DNA from: Serratia sp. FDAARGOS_506
Lineage (GTDB): Bacteria; Pseudomonadota; Gammaproteobacteria; Enterobacterales; Enterobacteriaceae
Length of the DNA stretch: 64,000 nt
Direction: 5' to 3'
Assembly: GCF_003812745.1 (NCBI RefSeq)
Contig: NZ_CP033831.1
Span: forward strand, 2,046,001 to 2,110,000
Shown here piece by piece: positions 26,668 to 37,081 of the stretch. A program made the position numbers and the translations under genes. The notes under the pieces are model-generated. The model saw only the letters and a program-made list of their open reading frames with translations, made no database searches and had not been told where the DNA came from. Each line of letters starts with the position of its first letter. The first letter of the stretch is position 1.

Positions 26668-27183
26668 ATGTCTCAGGAAAATGAACAGCGCCTGCGCTTT
26701 CGCGACGCCATGGCCAGCCTGTCGGCGGCGGTGAATATCGTCACCACCGACGGCCCGGCGGGGCGCTGCGGCATCACCGCCACGGCGGTGTGCTCGGTGA
26801 CTGATACGCCGCCGACGCTGCTGGTGTGCATCAACCGCAACAGCGCGATGAACCCGGTGTTTCAGGAAAACCGCAGGCTGTGCGTCAACGTGCTCAACCA
26901 CGAACAGGAGCTGATGGCGCGCCACTTCGCCGGCATGACCGGCGTCAGCATGGAAGATCGTTTCCGGCTGGAAGAGTGGCAGCTCGGTGCGCTGGGGCAG
27001 CCGGTGCTGCGCAATACCTTGGCCAGCCTGGAAGGGGAGATCGAGCAGATCCAAAGCATCGGCACCCACCAGATGTACCTGGTGCAGATCAAACACATCG
27101 CGCTGAGCGAAGCCGGCAACGGGCTGATCTACTTCAAGCGCAATTTCCATTCGGTGATCCACCAGATGGCGGTGCCGGCCTGA
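26668..27183 (+). CDS. hpaC: HpaC, flavin reductase component
   Basis: A 171-residue short-chain flavin:NADH reductase (E. coli 170) that supplies FADH2 to HpaB. The conserved FRDAMASLSAAVNIVTTDG, GITATAVCSVTDTPPTLLVCIN and the C-terminal IYFKRNFHSV identify it. GGAGGAGG precedes the start, 16 bp after hpaB. Confidence 0.95.
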   Translation: MSQENEQRLRFRDAMASLSAAVNIVTTDGPAGRCGITATAVCSVTDTPPTLLVCINRNSAMNPVFQENRRLCVNVLNHEQELMARHFAGMTGVSMEDRFRLEEWQLGALGQPVLRNTLASLEGEIEQIQSIGTHQMYLVQIKHIALSEAGNGLIYFKRNFHSVIHQMAVPA

Positions 27184-27189
27184 GGCGTT

Positions 27190-27211
27190 GGGGCGCAGCA
27201 GGCTGCGCCCC
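27190..27211. terminator. Bidirectional hairpin between hpaC and ampH
   Basis: A ten-base-pair perfect stem GGGGCGCAGC / GCTGCGCCCC with a two-base spacer, followed by GCGTTTC, lies between the convergent hpaC and ampH genes. Confidence 0.6.
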
Positions 27212-27216
27212 GCGTT

Positions 27217-28359
27217 TCAACTCTTGTTGGCCGCCAGATCGCTCACCAGGCGGTTGACCGGATCGCTCATGTTGGTGAACTTGCTCAGCTCCGAGCGGGT
27301 CACCACCACGAACACCCCGACGTTCTTCGCCGGAATCATCGCCATGTAGGTAATGAATCCGCCACCACCACCGGTCTTCTGAATGATGCCCGGTAGCCCG
27401 TCCTTCGGCGCCATATACACCCAGCCCAACCCCAGCGCATCCGCTTGCCCCGGCACGTCCATGCCTTTCAGCGACACCAGATCGTGACGTTGGAAGTACA
27501 TGGTTTGCTCGCTGGCAGCGGTGGCCTTGCGCGGGCCGCTGGCGCTGGAGGAGAGGAACTGCTGCATCCAGCGCTGCATGTCGCGCGGGGTGGAGTAGAC
27601 GCCGCCACTGCCGGCTGCGGCGGTGGTGTCGCGGCAGGCGCTCGGGCCGGCCGCCGCCACCATCAGGCGCGAGCACTGTTCGGGGCTCGGCGTTAGCGTG
27701 GTGTCGACCATGCCGAGTGGTGCGGTGATTTTCTCTTTCAGCAGCGCGTTGTAAGGCTTGCCTGCAGCGCGCGACAGCGCGTCGGCCAGCAGGTCATAAG
27801 CCAGGTTGGAGTAGGCGGCGTGTACGCCCGGCGGCACCGTGACGTTGGCATGCGCCAGCCACTGCCAGCGCTGGGCCTTGGTCGGCCAGGTGAAAACCGG
27901 CGTTTTCGGCGGCTTCTTGCCCGGCTGCTCGCGCGGCAGCGAACTGGTGTGCGTCGCCAGGTTCAGCAGGGTGATCGGTTGGCTGGCGTTGTAAGCCGGC
28001 ACATAGGCGCCTTTGGGGGCATACTTGCGCAGCGGGTCGGTCAGTTTTACCTGGCCTTCCGCCGCCATTTTCACCATCACTTCGCTGGTCATCAGCTTGG
28101 TGATCGAAGCGATACGGATCAGCGAATCCGGGCGCGGGCGCAGGTTGTTGCCAGGTTTGGTATCGCCAAAGCTGCGGTTAACCACCTGATTGCCGTCGAT
28201 CACCACCAGCGCCATGCCGGTGGCACCGCTGTTGTAGAAAATATGTTCGGCATACTGGTCGACGATTTGCGAAGCCAGCTGCGGGGGCGCGGCCTGCACG
28301 GCCAGCGGCGCGGCGCACAGGCCCAGCGCCAGCAATAAAGCGGAGACAGAGTTCTTCAA
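27217..28359 (-). CDS. ampH: AmpH, D-alanyl-D-alanine carboxypeptidase/endopeptidase
   Basis: A 380-residue periplasmic penicillin-binding protein of the class C beta-lactamase fold (E. coli AmpH 385). A signal peptide ends near VQA (residue 23). Catalytic motifs are SITK (Ser85, Lys88), YSN and KTG in the C-terminal part. The segments DQYAEHIFYNSGATGMALVVIDG and NLATHTSSLPREQPG are characteristic of AmpH rather than AmpC. It trims peptidoglycan peptides. It stands alone between hpaC and the GntR-type regulator. Confidence 0.9.
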   Translation of the reverse strand: MKNSVSALLLALGLCAAPLAVQAAPPQLASQIVDQYAEHIFYNSGATGMALVVIDGNQVVNRSFGDTKPGNNLRPRPDSLIRIASITKLMTSEVMVKMAAEGQVKLTDPLRKYAPKGAYVPAYNASQPITLLNLATHTSSLPREQPGKKPPKTPVFTWPTKAQRWQWLAHANVTVPPGVHAAYSNLAYDLLADALSRAAGKPYNALLKEKITAPLGMVDTTLTPSPEQCSRLMVAAAGPSACRDTTAAAGSGGVYSTPRDMQRWMQQFLSSSASGPRKATAASEQTMYFQRHDLVSLKGMDVPGQADALGLGWVYMAPKDGLPGIIQKTGGGGGFITYMAMIPAKNVGVFVVVTRSELSKFTNMSDPVNRLVSDLAANKS

Positions 28360-28485
28360 CGGTCGTTATCCATTTAACAATGCAGCGGGGAAAGGGCTTA
28401 TCCGTTGCCCAGTGTAATGCGCCCGGGTCCTGGCTGCATGTAGAAAAAAGAGCGGTGGCGATAAAATTTTTTAACCGCCGGTGGC

Positions 28486-29244
28486 CTACTGCGCGCGGGC
28501 GAAAATGGCGATCACTTCGTCGAGGTGCGCCTTCATCGCCTTGCGGGCACCGCGCACGTCGCGCGCTTCGATCGCCGCCAGGATAGCCCGGTGTTCCAGC
28601 TCGGAACGGTGCGGCATGTCGTCCGGCGTATAGTGGCGCTGCAGCACGCGGAACATGCTGCCGTAACGGTGGCCGAGCAGGTGGCCGATGATGAACGCAT
28701 AGGCCGGGTTGCCGCTGGCCTGGGCGATGCGGATGTGGAACAGCCGATCGCCGGGGTGGGTGGCGGAACCGGCGCGGTTATCGCGGCAGTTCTGCTCATA
28801 GGCAGCGCGGATGCCCGCCAGCTCTTCGTCGGTGGCGTGGCGCGCGGCCAGCGCGGCGGTCTCCGGTTCAATCAGCAGGCGGGTTTGCAGCAGTGAAAAC
28901 GGCGGCAGCTCGGCGTTGAAATCCAGCTCGATGTTCAGTTCGTCGTCGATCTCCGCCCACTGGTTGCGGCCGGCCTGGGCCATCACCGGCTCCTGCGACG
29001 GCGCCAGCGGCGTTTGCGAGCGTACGATCACCCCGTTACCGACCTTGACGTCCACCAGGCCGATCACTTCCAGTGCGATAAGCGCCTCGCGCACCGACGC
29101 GCGGCTGACCTGCAACTGCTGGGCGAGATCCCGCTCCGAGGGCAGGCGGCTGCCCGGTGGAAATTCGTTATTTTCGATAAGACGTTTGAGCTGGTCAGCT
29201 ATCTGTCTGTAAATTCTTGGGTTTTCCAGTCGGGTAATCGGCAT
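28486..29244 (-). CDS. GntR/FadR-family regulator of the fucose-type operon
   Basis: A 252-residue regulator with an N-terminal winged helix (about residues 8-72; RLPSERDLAQQLQVSRASVREALIALEVIGLV) and a C-terminal FCD-type effector domain with probable metal-ligand histidines in GDRLFHIRIAQ, GHLLGH and HRAILAAI. It is divergent from the sugar-acid operon at 29480, and two near-palindromes in between are probable operators. By family it is most likely a repressor released by a sugar acid such as L-fuconate; this is inference. Confidence 0.85.
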   Translation of the reverse strand: MPITRLENPRIYRQIADQLKRLIENNEFPPGSRLPSERDLAQQLQVSRASVREALIALEVIGLVDVKVGNGVIVRSQTPLAPSQEPVMAQAGRNQWAEIDDELNIELDFNAELPPFSLLQTRLLIEPETAALAARHATDEELAGIRAAYEQNCRDNRAGSATHPGDRLFHIRIAQASGNPAYAFIIGHLLGHRYGSMFRVLQRHYTPDDMPHRSELEHRAILAAIEARDVRGARKAMKAHLDEVIAIFARAQ

Positions 29245-29413
29245 TTTTGACCTTTGACGATTCTGCGTTCAGTGATTTGGCGCACAATTATGCGACAAGG
29301 CGCTTGAGTAATCGTTATTCAAGTGTAAAAAAAAGGTTAATTGAAATGCGGTTTCAAGGCTGTTTTATTAACTTCTTCCCCCAACGATAACGCGTAAAGC
29401 GTCTTTTGTCATG

Positions 29414-29457
29414 TTAGAGGCCTGACCTTTAATCGCCCTTAGTGGCCTGACCATTAG
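29414..29457. promoter_or_regulatory. Paired GntR-type operators before the fucose operon
   Basis: Two 19-bp sites of 7-5-7 form with the same centre: TTAGAGG-CCTGA-CCTTTAA (29414-29432) and TTAGTGG-CCTGA-CCATTAG (29439-29457). Their starts are 25 bp apart. Each is an imperfect dyad, and they end 23 bp before the start codon, where a repressor would block transcription. Confidence 0.6.
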
Positions 29458-29479
29458 ACCTTTAGGCCGAGGAGTCAAG

Positions 29480-30220
29480 ATGGATTTAACCGGGAAACGT
29501 GTACTGATCACCGCCGCCGGGCAAGGGATCGGTTTTACCACCGCCAGGCTGTTCGCCGCCGCCGGTGCTGAGGTGATCGCCAGCGATATCAACCTAGAGC
29601 GCCTGCAGGGCTCCGCCGGGATCCGCGCGCTGACGCTGAACGTCACCGATCCGGCCGCCATCGCGGCGGCGGCGGAAGCGATCGGCCCGATCGACGTGCT
29701 GTTCAACTGCGCCGGCGTGGTGCACAGCGGATCGATCCTCGATTGCAGCGAAGAGCAGTGGGCTTTCGCGCTCGATCTCAACGTTACCGCGATGTTCCGC
29801 ATGATTCGCGCCTTCCTGCCGGGCATGTTGGCGCGCGGCAAAGGTTCAATCATCAACATGTCCTCGGTGGCCTCGAGCGTGAAAGGGGTGCCGAACCGCT
29901 TTGCCTACGGCGCCAGCAAAGCGGCGGTGATCGGCCTGACGCGCTCGGTGGCGGCGGACTACGTCACGCAGGGCATCCGCTGCAATGCCATCTGCCCCGG
30001 CACGGTGGAGTCGCCGTCGCTGCGCCAGCGCATTGCCGAGCAGGCGCGCGAGCAGGGGCGCAGCGAGCAAGAGGTGTATCAGGCGTTCGTCGCCCGTCAG
30101 CCGATCGGGCGCATCGGTACCACCGAGGAAATCGCCCAATTGGCGCTGTATCTGGCCTCCGACGCCAGTTCATACACCACCGGTACGGTGCAGGTTATCG
30201 ACGGCGGCTGGAGCAACTGA
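29480..30220 (+). CDS. SDR, probable 2-keto-3-deoxy-L-fuconate dehydrogenase
   Basis: A 246-residue SDR with TAAGQGIGFTTA near residue 11, the catalytic serine in NMSSVASSVKG, Y-x3-K in AYGASKAAVIG, and a C-terminal QVIDGGWSN. It resembles the BDH2-like and keto-deoxy-fuconate dehydrogenase subgroup (NCAGVVHSGSILDC). In this operon the expected step is oxidation of 2-keto-3-deoxy-L-fuconate to the 2,4-diketo compound with NAD. It is the first operon gene, behind the operators. Confidence 0.75.
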   Translation: MDLTGKRVLITAAGQGIGFTTARLFAAAGAEVIASDINLERLQGSAGIRALTLNVTDPAAIAAAAEAIGPIDVLFNCAGVVHSGSILDCSEEQWAFALDLNVTAMFRMIRAFLPGMLARGKGSIINMSSVASSVKGVPNRFAYGASKAAVIGLTRSVAADYVTQGIRCNAICPGTVESPSLRQRIAEQAREQGRSEQEVYQAFVARQPIGRIGTTEEIAQLALYLASDASSYTTGTVQVIDGGWSN

Positions 30221-30221
30221 A

Positions 30222-30363
30222 GGAATGGGCCCTCAGGCGGTTGCGCTTGCCATTTTGAGCTTGGGCAGTGCTCGGACTCCTCACGTACTCCGCGTACGCT
30301 CCGGGTCCTGCGCGCTGTCCGTACTCAAACTGCCTGCGCTCACGGCACCTGTGGGCCCATTCC
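30222..30363. repeat. 142-bp imperfect inverted-repeat element
   Basis: The element is bounded by GGAATGGGCCC (30222-30232) and its exact complement GGGCCCATTCC (30353-30363). Inner parts also pair imperfectly (GGGCAGTGCTCGGAC with GTCCGTACTCAAACTGCC) around a centre containing CGTACTCCGCGTACG. It has no coding capacity and looks like a short palindromic intergenic repeat of the MITE type. It sits between two operon genes. Confidence 0.65.
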
Positions 30364-30391
30364 TCCCGCATATTTTTTGAGAGAGGAAGGC

Positions 30392-31237
30392 ATGAAACTT
30401 TTACGTTACGGGCAACCCGGGCAAGAGCGCCCCGGCATGTTGGATGCGCAGGGCCGCCTGCGCGATCTGTCGCAGCATATCGCCGATGTAGGGGGCACCG
30501 CGTTATTACCGGCGTCGCTCGCCAAACTGCGCGCGCTGGACAGCGCTACGCTGCCGCTGGTCGAAGGGCAGCCGCGCCTCGGCGCCTGCGTCGGCGGCAT
30601 CGGCAAGTTTATCTGTATCGGCCTGAACTACGCTGATCATGCGGCGGAGACCGGTGCGGCCATTCCTGAGGAGCCGGTGGTATTCAACAAATGGACCAGC
30701 GCGGTGGTCGGCCCCAACGATCGCGTGGAGATCCCGCGCGGCTCGCAGAAAACCGACTGGGAAGTGGAGTTGGGCGTGGTGATCGGCCAGGGCGGGCGCT
30801 ACATCAGCGAAGCAGACGCGATGCGCCACGTCGCCGGCTACTGCGTGATCAACGACGTCTCAGAACGCGAATATCAAATTGAGCGCGGCGGCACCTGGGA
30901 CAAGGGCAAAGGCTGCGACACCTTCGGGCCGATCGGCCCCTGGCTGGTGACCGCCGACGAGATCGCCGATCCGCACAGCCTGAACCTGTGGCTGGAGGTG
31001 GACGGCAAGCGCTATCAGGACGGCAACACCAGCACCATGATCTTCCGCATTCCCCAGATCGTCAGCTACCTCAGCCGCTTTATGAGCCTGCAGCCGGGCG
31101 ACGTGATCTCCACCGGCACGCCGCCGGGCGTCGGCATGGGGCAGAAACCGCAGCCCATCTATCTGCGTGCGGGCCAGACGATGCGTCTGGGCATCGAAGG
31201 GCTGGGCGAACAGCGCCAGCAAACCGTACAGGCTTAA
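30392..31237 (+). CDS. FAH-family hydrolase, probable 2,4-diketo-3-deoxy-L-fuconate hydrolase
   Basis: A 281-residue fumarylacetoacetate hydrolase-fold enzyme. ICIGLNYADHAAETG, EEPVVFNKWTSAVVG, the metal ligands in DWEVELGVVIG and STGTPPGVGMG are diagnostic. In the non-phosphorylating fucose route it splits 2,4-diketo-3-deoxy-L-fuconate into pyruvate and L-lactate. The start at 30392 has GAGGAAGG directly upstream. Annotation as ureidoglycolate lyase, a common label for this family, is less likely in this context. Confidence 0.8.
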   Translation: MKLLRYGQPGQERPGMLDAQGRLRDLSQHIADVGGTALLPASLAKLRALDSATLPLVEGQPRLGACVGGIGKFICIGLNYADHAAETGAAIPEEPVVFNKWTSAVVGPNDRVEIPRGSQKTDWEVELGVVIGQGGRYISEADAMRHVAGYCVINDVSEREYQIERGGTWDKGKGCDTFGPIGPWLVTADEIADPHSLNLWLEVDGKRYQDGNTSTMIFRIPQIVSYLSRFMSLQPGDVISTGTPPGVGMGQKPQPIYLRAGQTMRLGIEGLGEQRQQTVQA

Positions 31238-31251
31238 CCGGGAGCGCCGCC

Positions 31252-32529
31252 ATGACCACCATTACCGCACTGCGGGTTGAAGACATTCGTTTTCCCACGT
31301 CGCTGGGGCTGGACGGATCCGACGCCATGAATCCGGATCCCGACTATTCCGCCGCCTACGTGATCCTGGAGACCGATCGCGCGGATCTCAGCGGCCACGG
31401 GCTGACGTTCACCATCGGCCGTGGCAACGAGATCTGCTGCGCGGCGATCCGCGCGCTGGAACACCAGATCGTCGGCGAGCGGCTGGAGGATATCGCCGCC
31501 GACATGGGCGCCTTCTGGCGGCGCTTCACCAGCGACAGCCAGCTGCGCTGGATCGGGCCGGACAAGGGGGCCATTCACCTGGCGACCGGCGCGGTGGTCA
31601 ACGCGGTGTGGGATCTGTGGGCCAAATCGGTCGGCAAGCCGGTGTGGCGGCTGGTGGCGGAGATGACGCCGGAGGAGCTGGTGCGCTGCATCGATTTCCG
31701 TTACATCACCGACTGCATCACGCCGCAGGAAGCGCTGGCGCTGCTGAAACAGCGTGCTGAGGGCAAAGAGCGGCGCCTGGAGCGGCTGCTGCAGGAAGGC
31801 TATCCCTGCTACACCACCTCCGCCGGCTGGCTGGGTTATCCGGACGACAAGCTGCGCCGCTTGTGTCAGGAAGCGGTCGACGCCGGTTTTTCTTACCTGA
31901 AGCTGAAGGTCGGGCGCGATCTGGAAGACGATATCCGCCGGGTGCGCATCGCCCGCGAAGTGATCGGCCCGGATCGCCGGCTGATGATCGACGCCAACCA
32001 GGTGTGGGAGGTGAACGAAGCCATTCCGTGGGTGAAGCATCTGGCGTTCGCCAAACCCTGGTTTATCGAAGAGCCGACCAGCCCGGATGACGTGGAAGGG
32101 CACCGCCGCATCCGCGAAGGGGTAGCGCCGGTCAAGGTGGCCACCGGTGAGATGTGCCAGAACCGCATCATGTTCAAGCAGTTCATCATGCGCGGCGCGG
32201 TAGACGTGGTGCAGATCGACGCCTGCCGCCTCGGCGGCGTCAACGAAGTGCTGGCGGTGATGCTGATGGCGGCCAAATACCAGCTGCCGGTTTGCCCGCA
32301 CGCCGGCGGCGTCGGGCTCTGCGAGTATGTGCAGCACCTGTCGATGATCGACTACCTGTGCATTGCTGGCACCCATGAAGGCCGGGTGATCGAGTATGTC
32401 GATCATCTGCATGAACACTTTGTCGATCCCTGCGTGATCAAAGGCGCGGCCTACATGCCGCCGAGCCGTCCCGGCTATTCGATCGAGATGCATCCGTCGT
32501 CGATCGAACAGTATCGGTTCCGCGGGTGA
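31252..32529 (+). CDS. L-fuconate dehydratase (enolase superfamily)
   Basis: A 425-residue mandelate-racemase-type enolase superfamily dehydratase, the size of known L-fuconate dehydratases (about 440). The K-x-K catalytic pair is in FSYLKLKVGRD, the metal ligands in MIDANQVW, FIEEPTSPDD and ATGEMCQ, and the catalytic histidine in CPHAGGVGLCEY. It converts L-fuconate to 2-keto-3-deoxy-L-fuconate. Of all genes here it most specifically points to L-fucose or a stereochemically similar sugar acid. Confidence 0.88.
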   Translation: MTTITALRVEDIRFPTSLGLDGSDAMNPDPDYSAAYVILETDRADLSGHGLTFTIGRGNEICCAAIRALEHQIVGERLEDIAADMGAFWRRFTSDSQLRWIGPDKGAIHLATGAVVNAVWDLWAKSVGKPVWRLVAEMTPEELVRCIDFRYITDCITPQEALALLKQRAEGKERRLERLLQEGYPCYTTSAGWLGYPDDKLRRLCQEAVDAGFSYLKLKVGRDLEDDIRRVRIAREVIGPDRRLMIDANQVWEVNEAIPWVKHLAFAKPWFIEEPTSPDDVEGHRRIREGVAPVKVATGEMCQNRIMFKQFIMRGAVDVVQIDACRLGGVNEVLAVMLMAAKYQLPVCPHAGGVGLCEYVQHLSMIDYLCIAGTHEGRVIEYVDHLHEHFVDPCVIKGAAYMPPSRPGYSIEMHPSSIEQYRFRG

Positions 32530-32543
32530 GGCGGGAGGATCGC

Positions 32544-34517
<1,974 letters not shown>

Positions 34518-34557
34518 CGCCAACATCATCATCGCCAGACGATACGAGGGTATCACC

Positions 34558-35787
34558 ATGCTTGCTGAAAAAAGTGCGGCCTCCGCGCAGCCGGGCGTCT
34601 CCATGACCGCCAATCTGCGCTGGGCATTTATCCTGGTCACCAGCCTGTTCTTCATGTGGGGGCTGTCCTATGGCCTGCTGGACGTATTAAACAAACATTT
34701 TCAGGAGACGTTGCACGTTACCAAGGCGCAGTCGGGGCTGCTGCAGGCGGCCTATTTCGGCGCCTATTTCCTGGTGGCGCTGCCCGCCGGGTACTTTATG
34801 GACCGCAAGGGCTATAAGGCGGGCATTCTGGTTGGTCTGTGCCTGTATGCGCTGGGGGCGCTGCTGTTCGTGCCGGCGGCGTCGGCCAACAGCTTCGGCG
34901 TATTCCTGTTCGCGCTGTTCGTTATCGCCAGCGGTTTGGGCTGCCTGGAAACGGCCGCCAACCCGTACGCCACGGTACTGGGTGACGCGCAGGGCGCCGA
35001 ACGGCGGCTCAACCTGGCCCAGTCGTTCAACGGCCTCGGGCAGTTTATTGGCCCGTTGATCGGCGGCACGCTGTTCTTCTCCACCAGCCAGTCCGCCGGC
35101 GGCGGCGATCAGAGCGCGGTGAAGATGACCTATGTGGCGATCGCCGTGCTGGTGCTGCTGATCGCGCTGTTGTTCAGCCGCACCCGGCTGCCGGCGATCC
35201 GCGAAGAGGAAAAACCGGTGCACGGCGTGATAGCGCAGGGATTGTGGCAGCATCCGCATTTCGTCGGCGGGGTTATCACGCAGTTCTTCTACGTGGCGGC
35301 GCAGGTGGGCGTAGGGGCGTTCTTCATCAACTATGCCACCGAACACTGGCGCGAAGTGTCTAACCAGAGTGCCTCTTACCTGCTGTCGATCGCCATGATC
35401 TGCTTTATGGTCGGGCGCTTCTTCAGCACCTGGTTGATGGGGCGAGTCAAGCCGGCGACGCTGTTGGCGGCCTATGCGCTGATCAACATCGCGCTGTGCG
35501 GCGTGGTGATGCTGAGCGTTGACGGCGTGTCGGTGGTGGCGCTGATCGCGGTATTCTTCTTTATGTCGATCATGTTCCCGACGATTTTCGCCCTGGGGGT
35601 GAAAAACCTGGGTAAACACACCAAGCGCGCCAGCTCCTTTATGATCATGGCGATCGTCGGCGGCGCCATCATGCCGTACTTTATGGGCGCGCTGGCCGAT
35701 CGTTACAGCACCGCGCTCTCTTATCTGCTGCCGCTGCTGTGCTTCGCGGTGGTGCTGGTTTACGGCCTGCGGCAGCGCCGCGCCTGA
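34558..35787 (+). CDS. fucP: FucP-type L-fucose:proton symporter
   Basis: A 409-residue MFS transporter of the fucose/glucose-galactose permease family (E. coli FucP 438). The segments FFMWGLSYGLLDVLNKHFQETLHV, YFGAYFLVALPAGYFMDRKGYK and the SLFFSTSQ-like loop after GPLIGGT are typical. Twelve membrane helices are expected. It ends the operon, one base short of the convergent MFS gene. The sugar transported is inferred from family and operon. Confidence 0.83.
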   Translation: MLAEKSAASAQPGVSMTANLRWAFILVTSLFFMWGLSYGLLDVLNKHFQETLHVTKAQSGLLQAAYFGAYFLVALPAGYFMDRKGYKAGILVGLCLYALGALLFVPAASANSFGVFLFALFVIASGLGCLETAANPYATVLGDAQGAERRLNLAQSFNGLGQFIGPLIGGTLFFSTSQSAGGGDQSAVKMTYVAIAVLVLLIALLFSRTRLPAIREEEKPVHGVIAQGLWQHPHFVGGVITQFFYVAAQVGVGAFFINYATEHWREVSNQSASYLLSIAMICFMVGRFFSTWLMGRVKPATLLAAYALINIALCGVVMLSVDGVSVVALIAVFFFMSIMFPTIFALGVKNLGKHTKRASSFMIMAIVGGAIMPYFMGALADRYSTALSYLLPLLCFAVVLVYGLRQRRA

Positions 35788-35788
35788 T

Positions 35789-36991
35789 TTAACCCGGCGG
35801 CGAATCGGCCTTCGCCGCCGTTGTCAGCGCATGTGGGCGGGTTCGCATCAGGATCGCCAACGCCAGCAGCAGCACGATGCCGGACAGCACGCCGTTTAGC
35901 GTCAAGCCTCCGGCATCCACCACCAGCCCGCCCGCCAGTGAACCGCAGGAAATCGCCAGATTAAACAGCGCGATATACAGCGAAGAGGCGACCTCGACCG
36001 CGTCGGGGGCTGCCTTGAGCATCCACGCCATTAGCGAAACGGAAACGCCGCCGTAGGCGATGCCCCACAGCAGGAGGAAGGCGCTGCCGCTCAGCGGCGC
36101 GTGGCCCAGCAGCGGCAGCAGCAGGACGGCGAGCGCCAGCCCGAGGGCGATCAGCGCCAGGGTGCGGCGCAGCCGTTTGGCGGCGGCCTGGCCGGCGATG
36201 AAATTCCCGACGATACCGGCGGCGCCGTAGGCGAACAGCAGCGGCCCCACCCAGCGGCCCTCGATGCCGGCGACCGTCTGCAGCAGCGGGCGGACAAAGG
36301 TGTAGGCCATAAAGTGGCCGGCGACCAGCAGAAACGTCAGCAGCAGCCCGAGGAGCAGCCGGCGATTCGCGCGCTGCGCGGTGAATAAGCGCCAGCTCAC
36401 CGCCTGCGTGACCGGCAGCGGCGGCAGCGCGCACAGCAGCAGGAGCAGGGTCAGCGCCGCCAGGACGGCGACGGCCAGAAACGCCATGCGCCAGCCCAGC
36501 GCTTCGCCGAGGAACACCCCGAGCGGCACGCCGAACACCGAGGCTGCCGCTACGCCGCCGAAGATGACGGACAGCGCTAATCCGACGGAGGCCGGCGGCA
36601 CCAGGCGTTCTGCCAGCCCACCCGCGATGGCCCAGATACCGCCGATGCAAAAGCCCAGCAGGATGCGCGCAGCGAACAGCAGCGCCATGGAGGTGGCGGC
36701 GGCGGCCAGCAGGTTGGCGGCGATCAGCAGCAGTAGAAAGGCGATCAGCAGGCTGCGGCGATCCGTGCGCCGGGCGCCCAGCACCACCAGCGGGGCGAAC
36801 AGCGCGGCGAACAGGGCAGGCAGGGAAATTAGCAGCCCGGCGCGGCCGATCGTCGCGTTCAGGGTGCTGACGATCGGGGTCAACAGCCCGACGGGCAGCA
36901 TTTCTGCCGTGACGACGGTAAAGGTGGACAGGGCGATAGCGAAAGTCGCCAGCCAGGGTTTTGCGCCGCCGCCGGCGTGTAAGGCACTCAT
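35789..36991 (-). CDS. MFS efflux-type transporter
   Basis: A 400-residue MFS protein of the drug/arabinose-efflux (AraJ/YdhP-like) group, with FTVVTAEMLPVGLLTPI in the first helix and about twelve hydrophobic segments. It is divergent from the LysR gene at 37082, which probably controls it. A ten-base perfect hairpin (35795-35820) lies inside its 3' end. The exported compound is unknown. Confidence 0.78.
   Translation of the reverse strand: MSALHAGGGAKPWLATFAIALSTFTVVTAEMLPVGLLTPIVSTLNATIGRAGLLISLPALFAALFAPLVVLGARRTDRRSLLIAFLLLLIAANLLAAAATSMALLFAARILLGFCIGGIWAIAGGLAERLVPPASVGLALSVIFGGVAAASVFGVPLGVFLGEALGWRMAFLAVAVLAALTLLLLLCALPPLPVTQAVSWRLFTAQRANRRLLLGLLLTFLLVAGHFMAYTFVRPLLQTVAGIEGRWVGPLLFAYGAAGIVGNFIAGQAAAKRLRRTLALIALGLALAVLLLPLLGHAPLSGSAFLLLWGIAYGGVSVSLMAWMLKAAPDAVEVASSLYIALFNLAISCGSLAGGLVVDAGGLTLNGVLSGIVLLLALAILMRTRPHALTTAAKADSPPG
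35795..35820. terminator. Hairpin at the convergent fucP/MFS ends
   Basis: CGGCGGCGAA (35795-35804) and TTCGCCGCCG (35811-35820) form a perfect stem with a six-base loop, within the last codons of the MFS gene and just after fucP. No T-run is present on either side. Confidence 0.4.
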
Positions 36992-37081
36992 AATGATTCT
37001 CCCAACAGATGAAGAACCTCAGTGTATCTGTGCCAAAATGGCTGATAAACTGGCCTTAATGCGCAACATTGGGGACAAATC

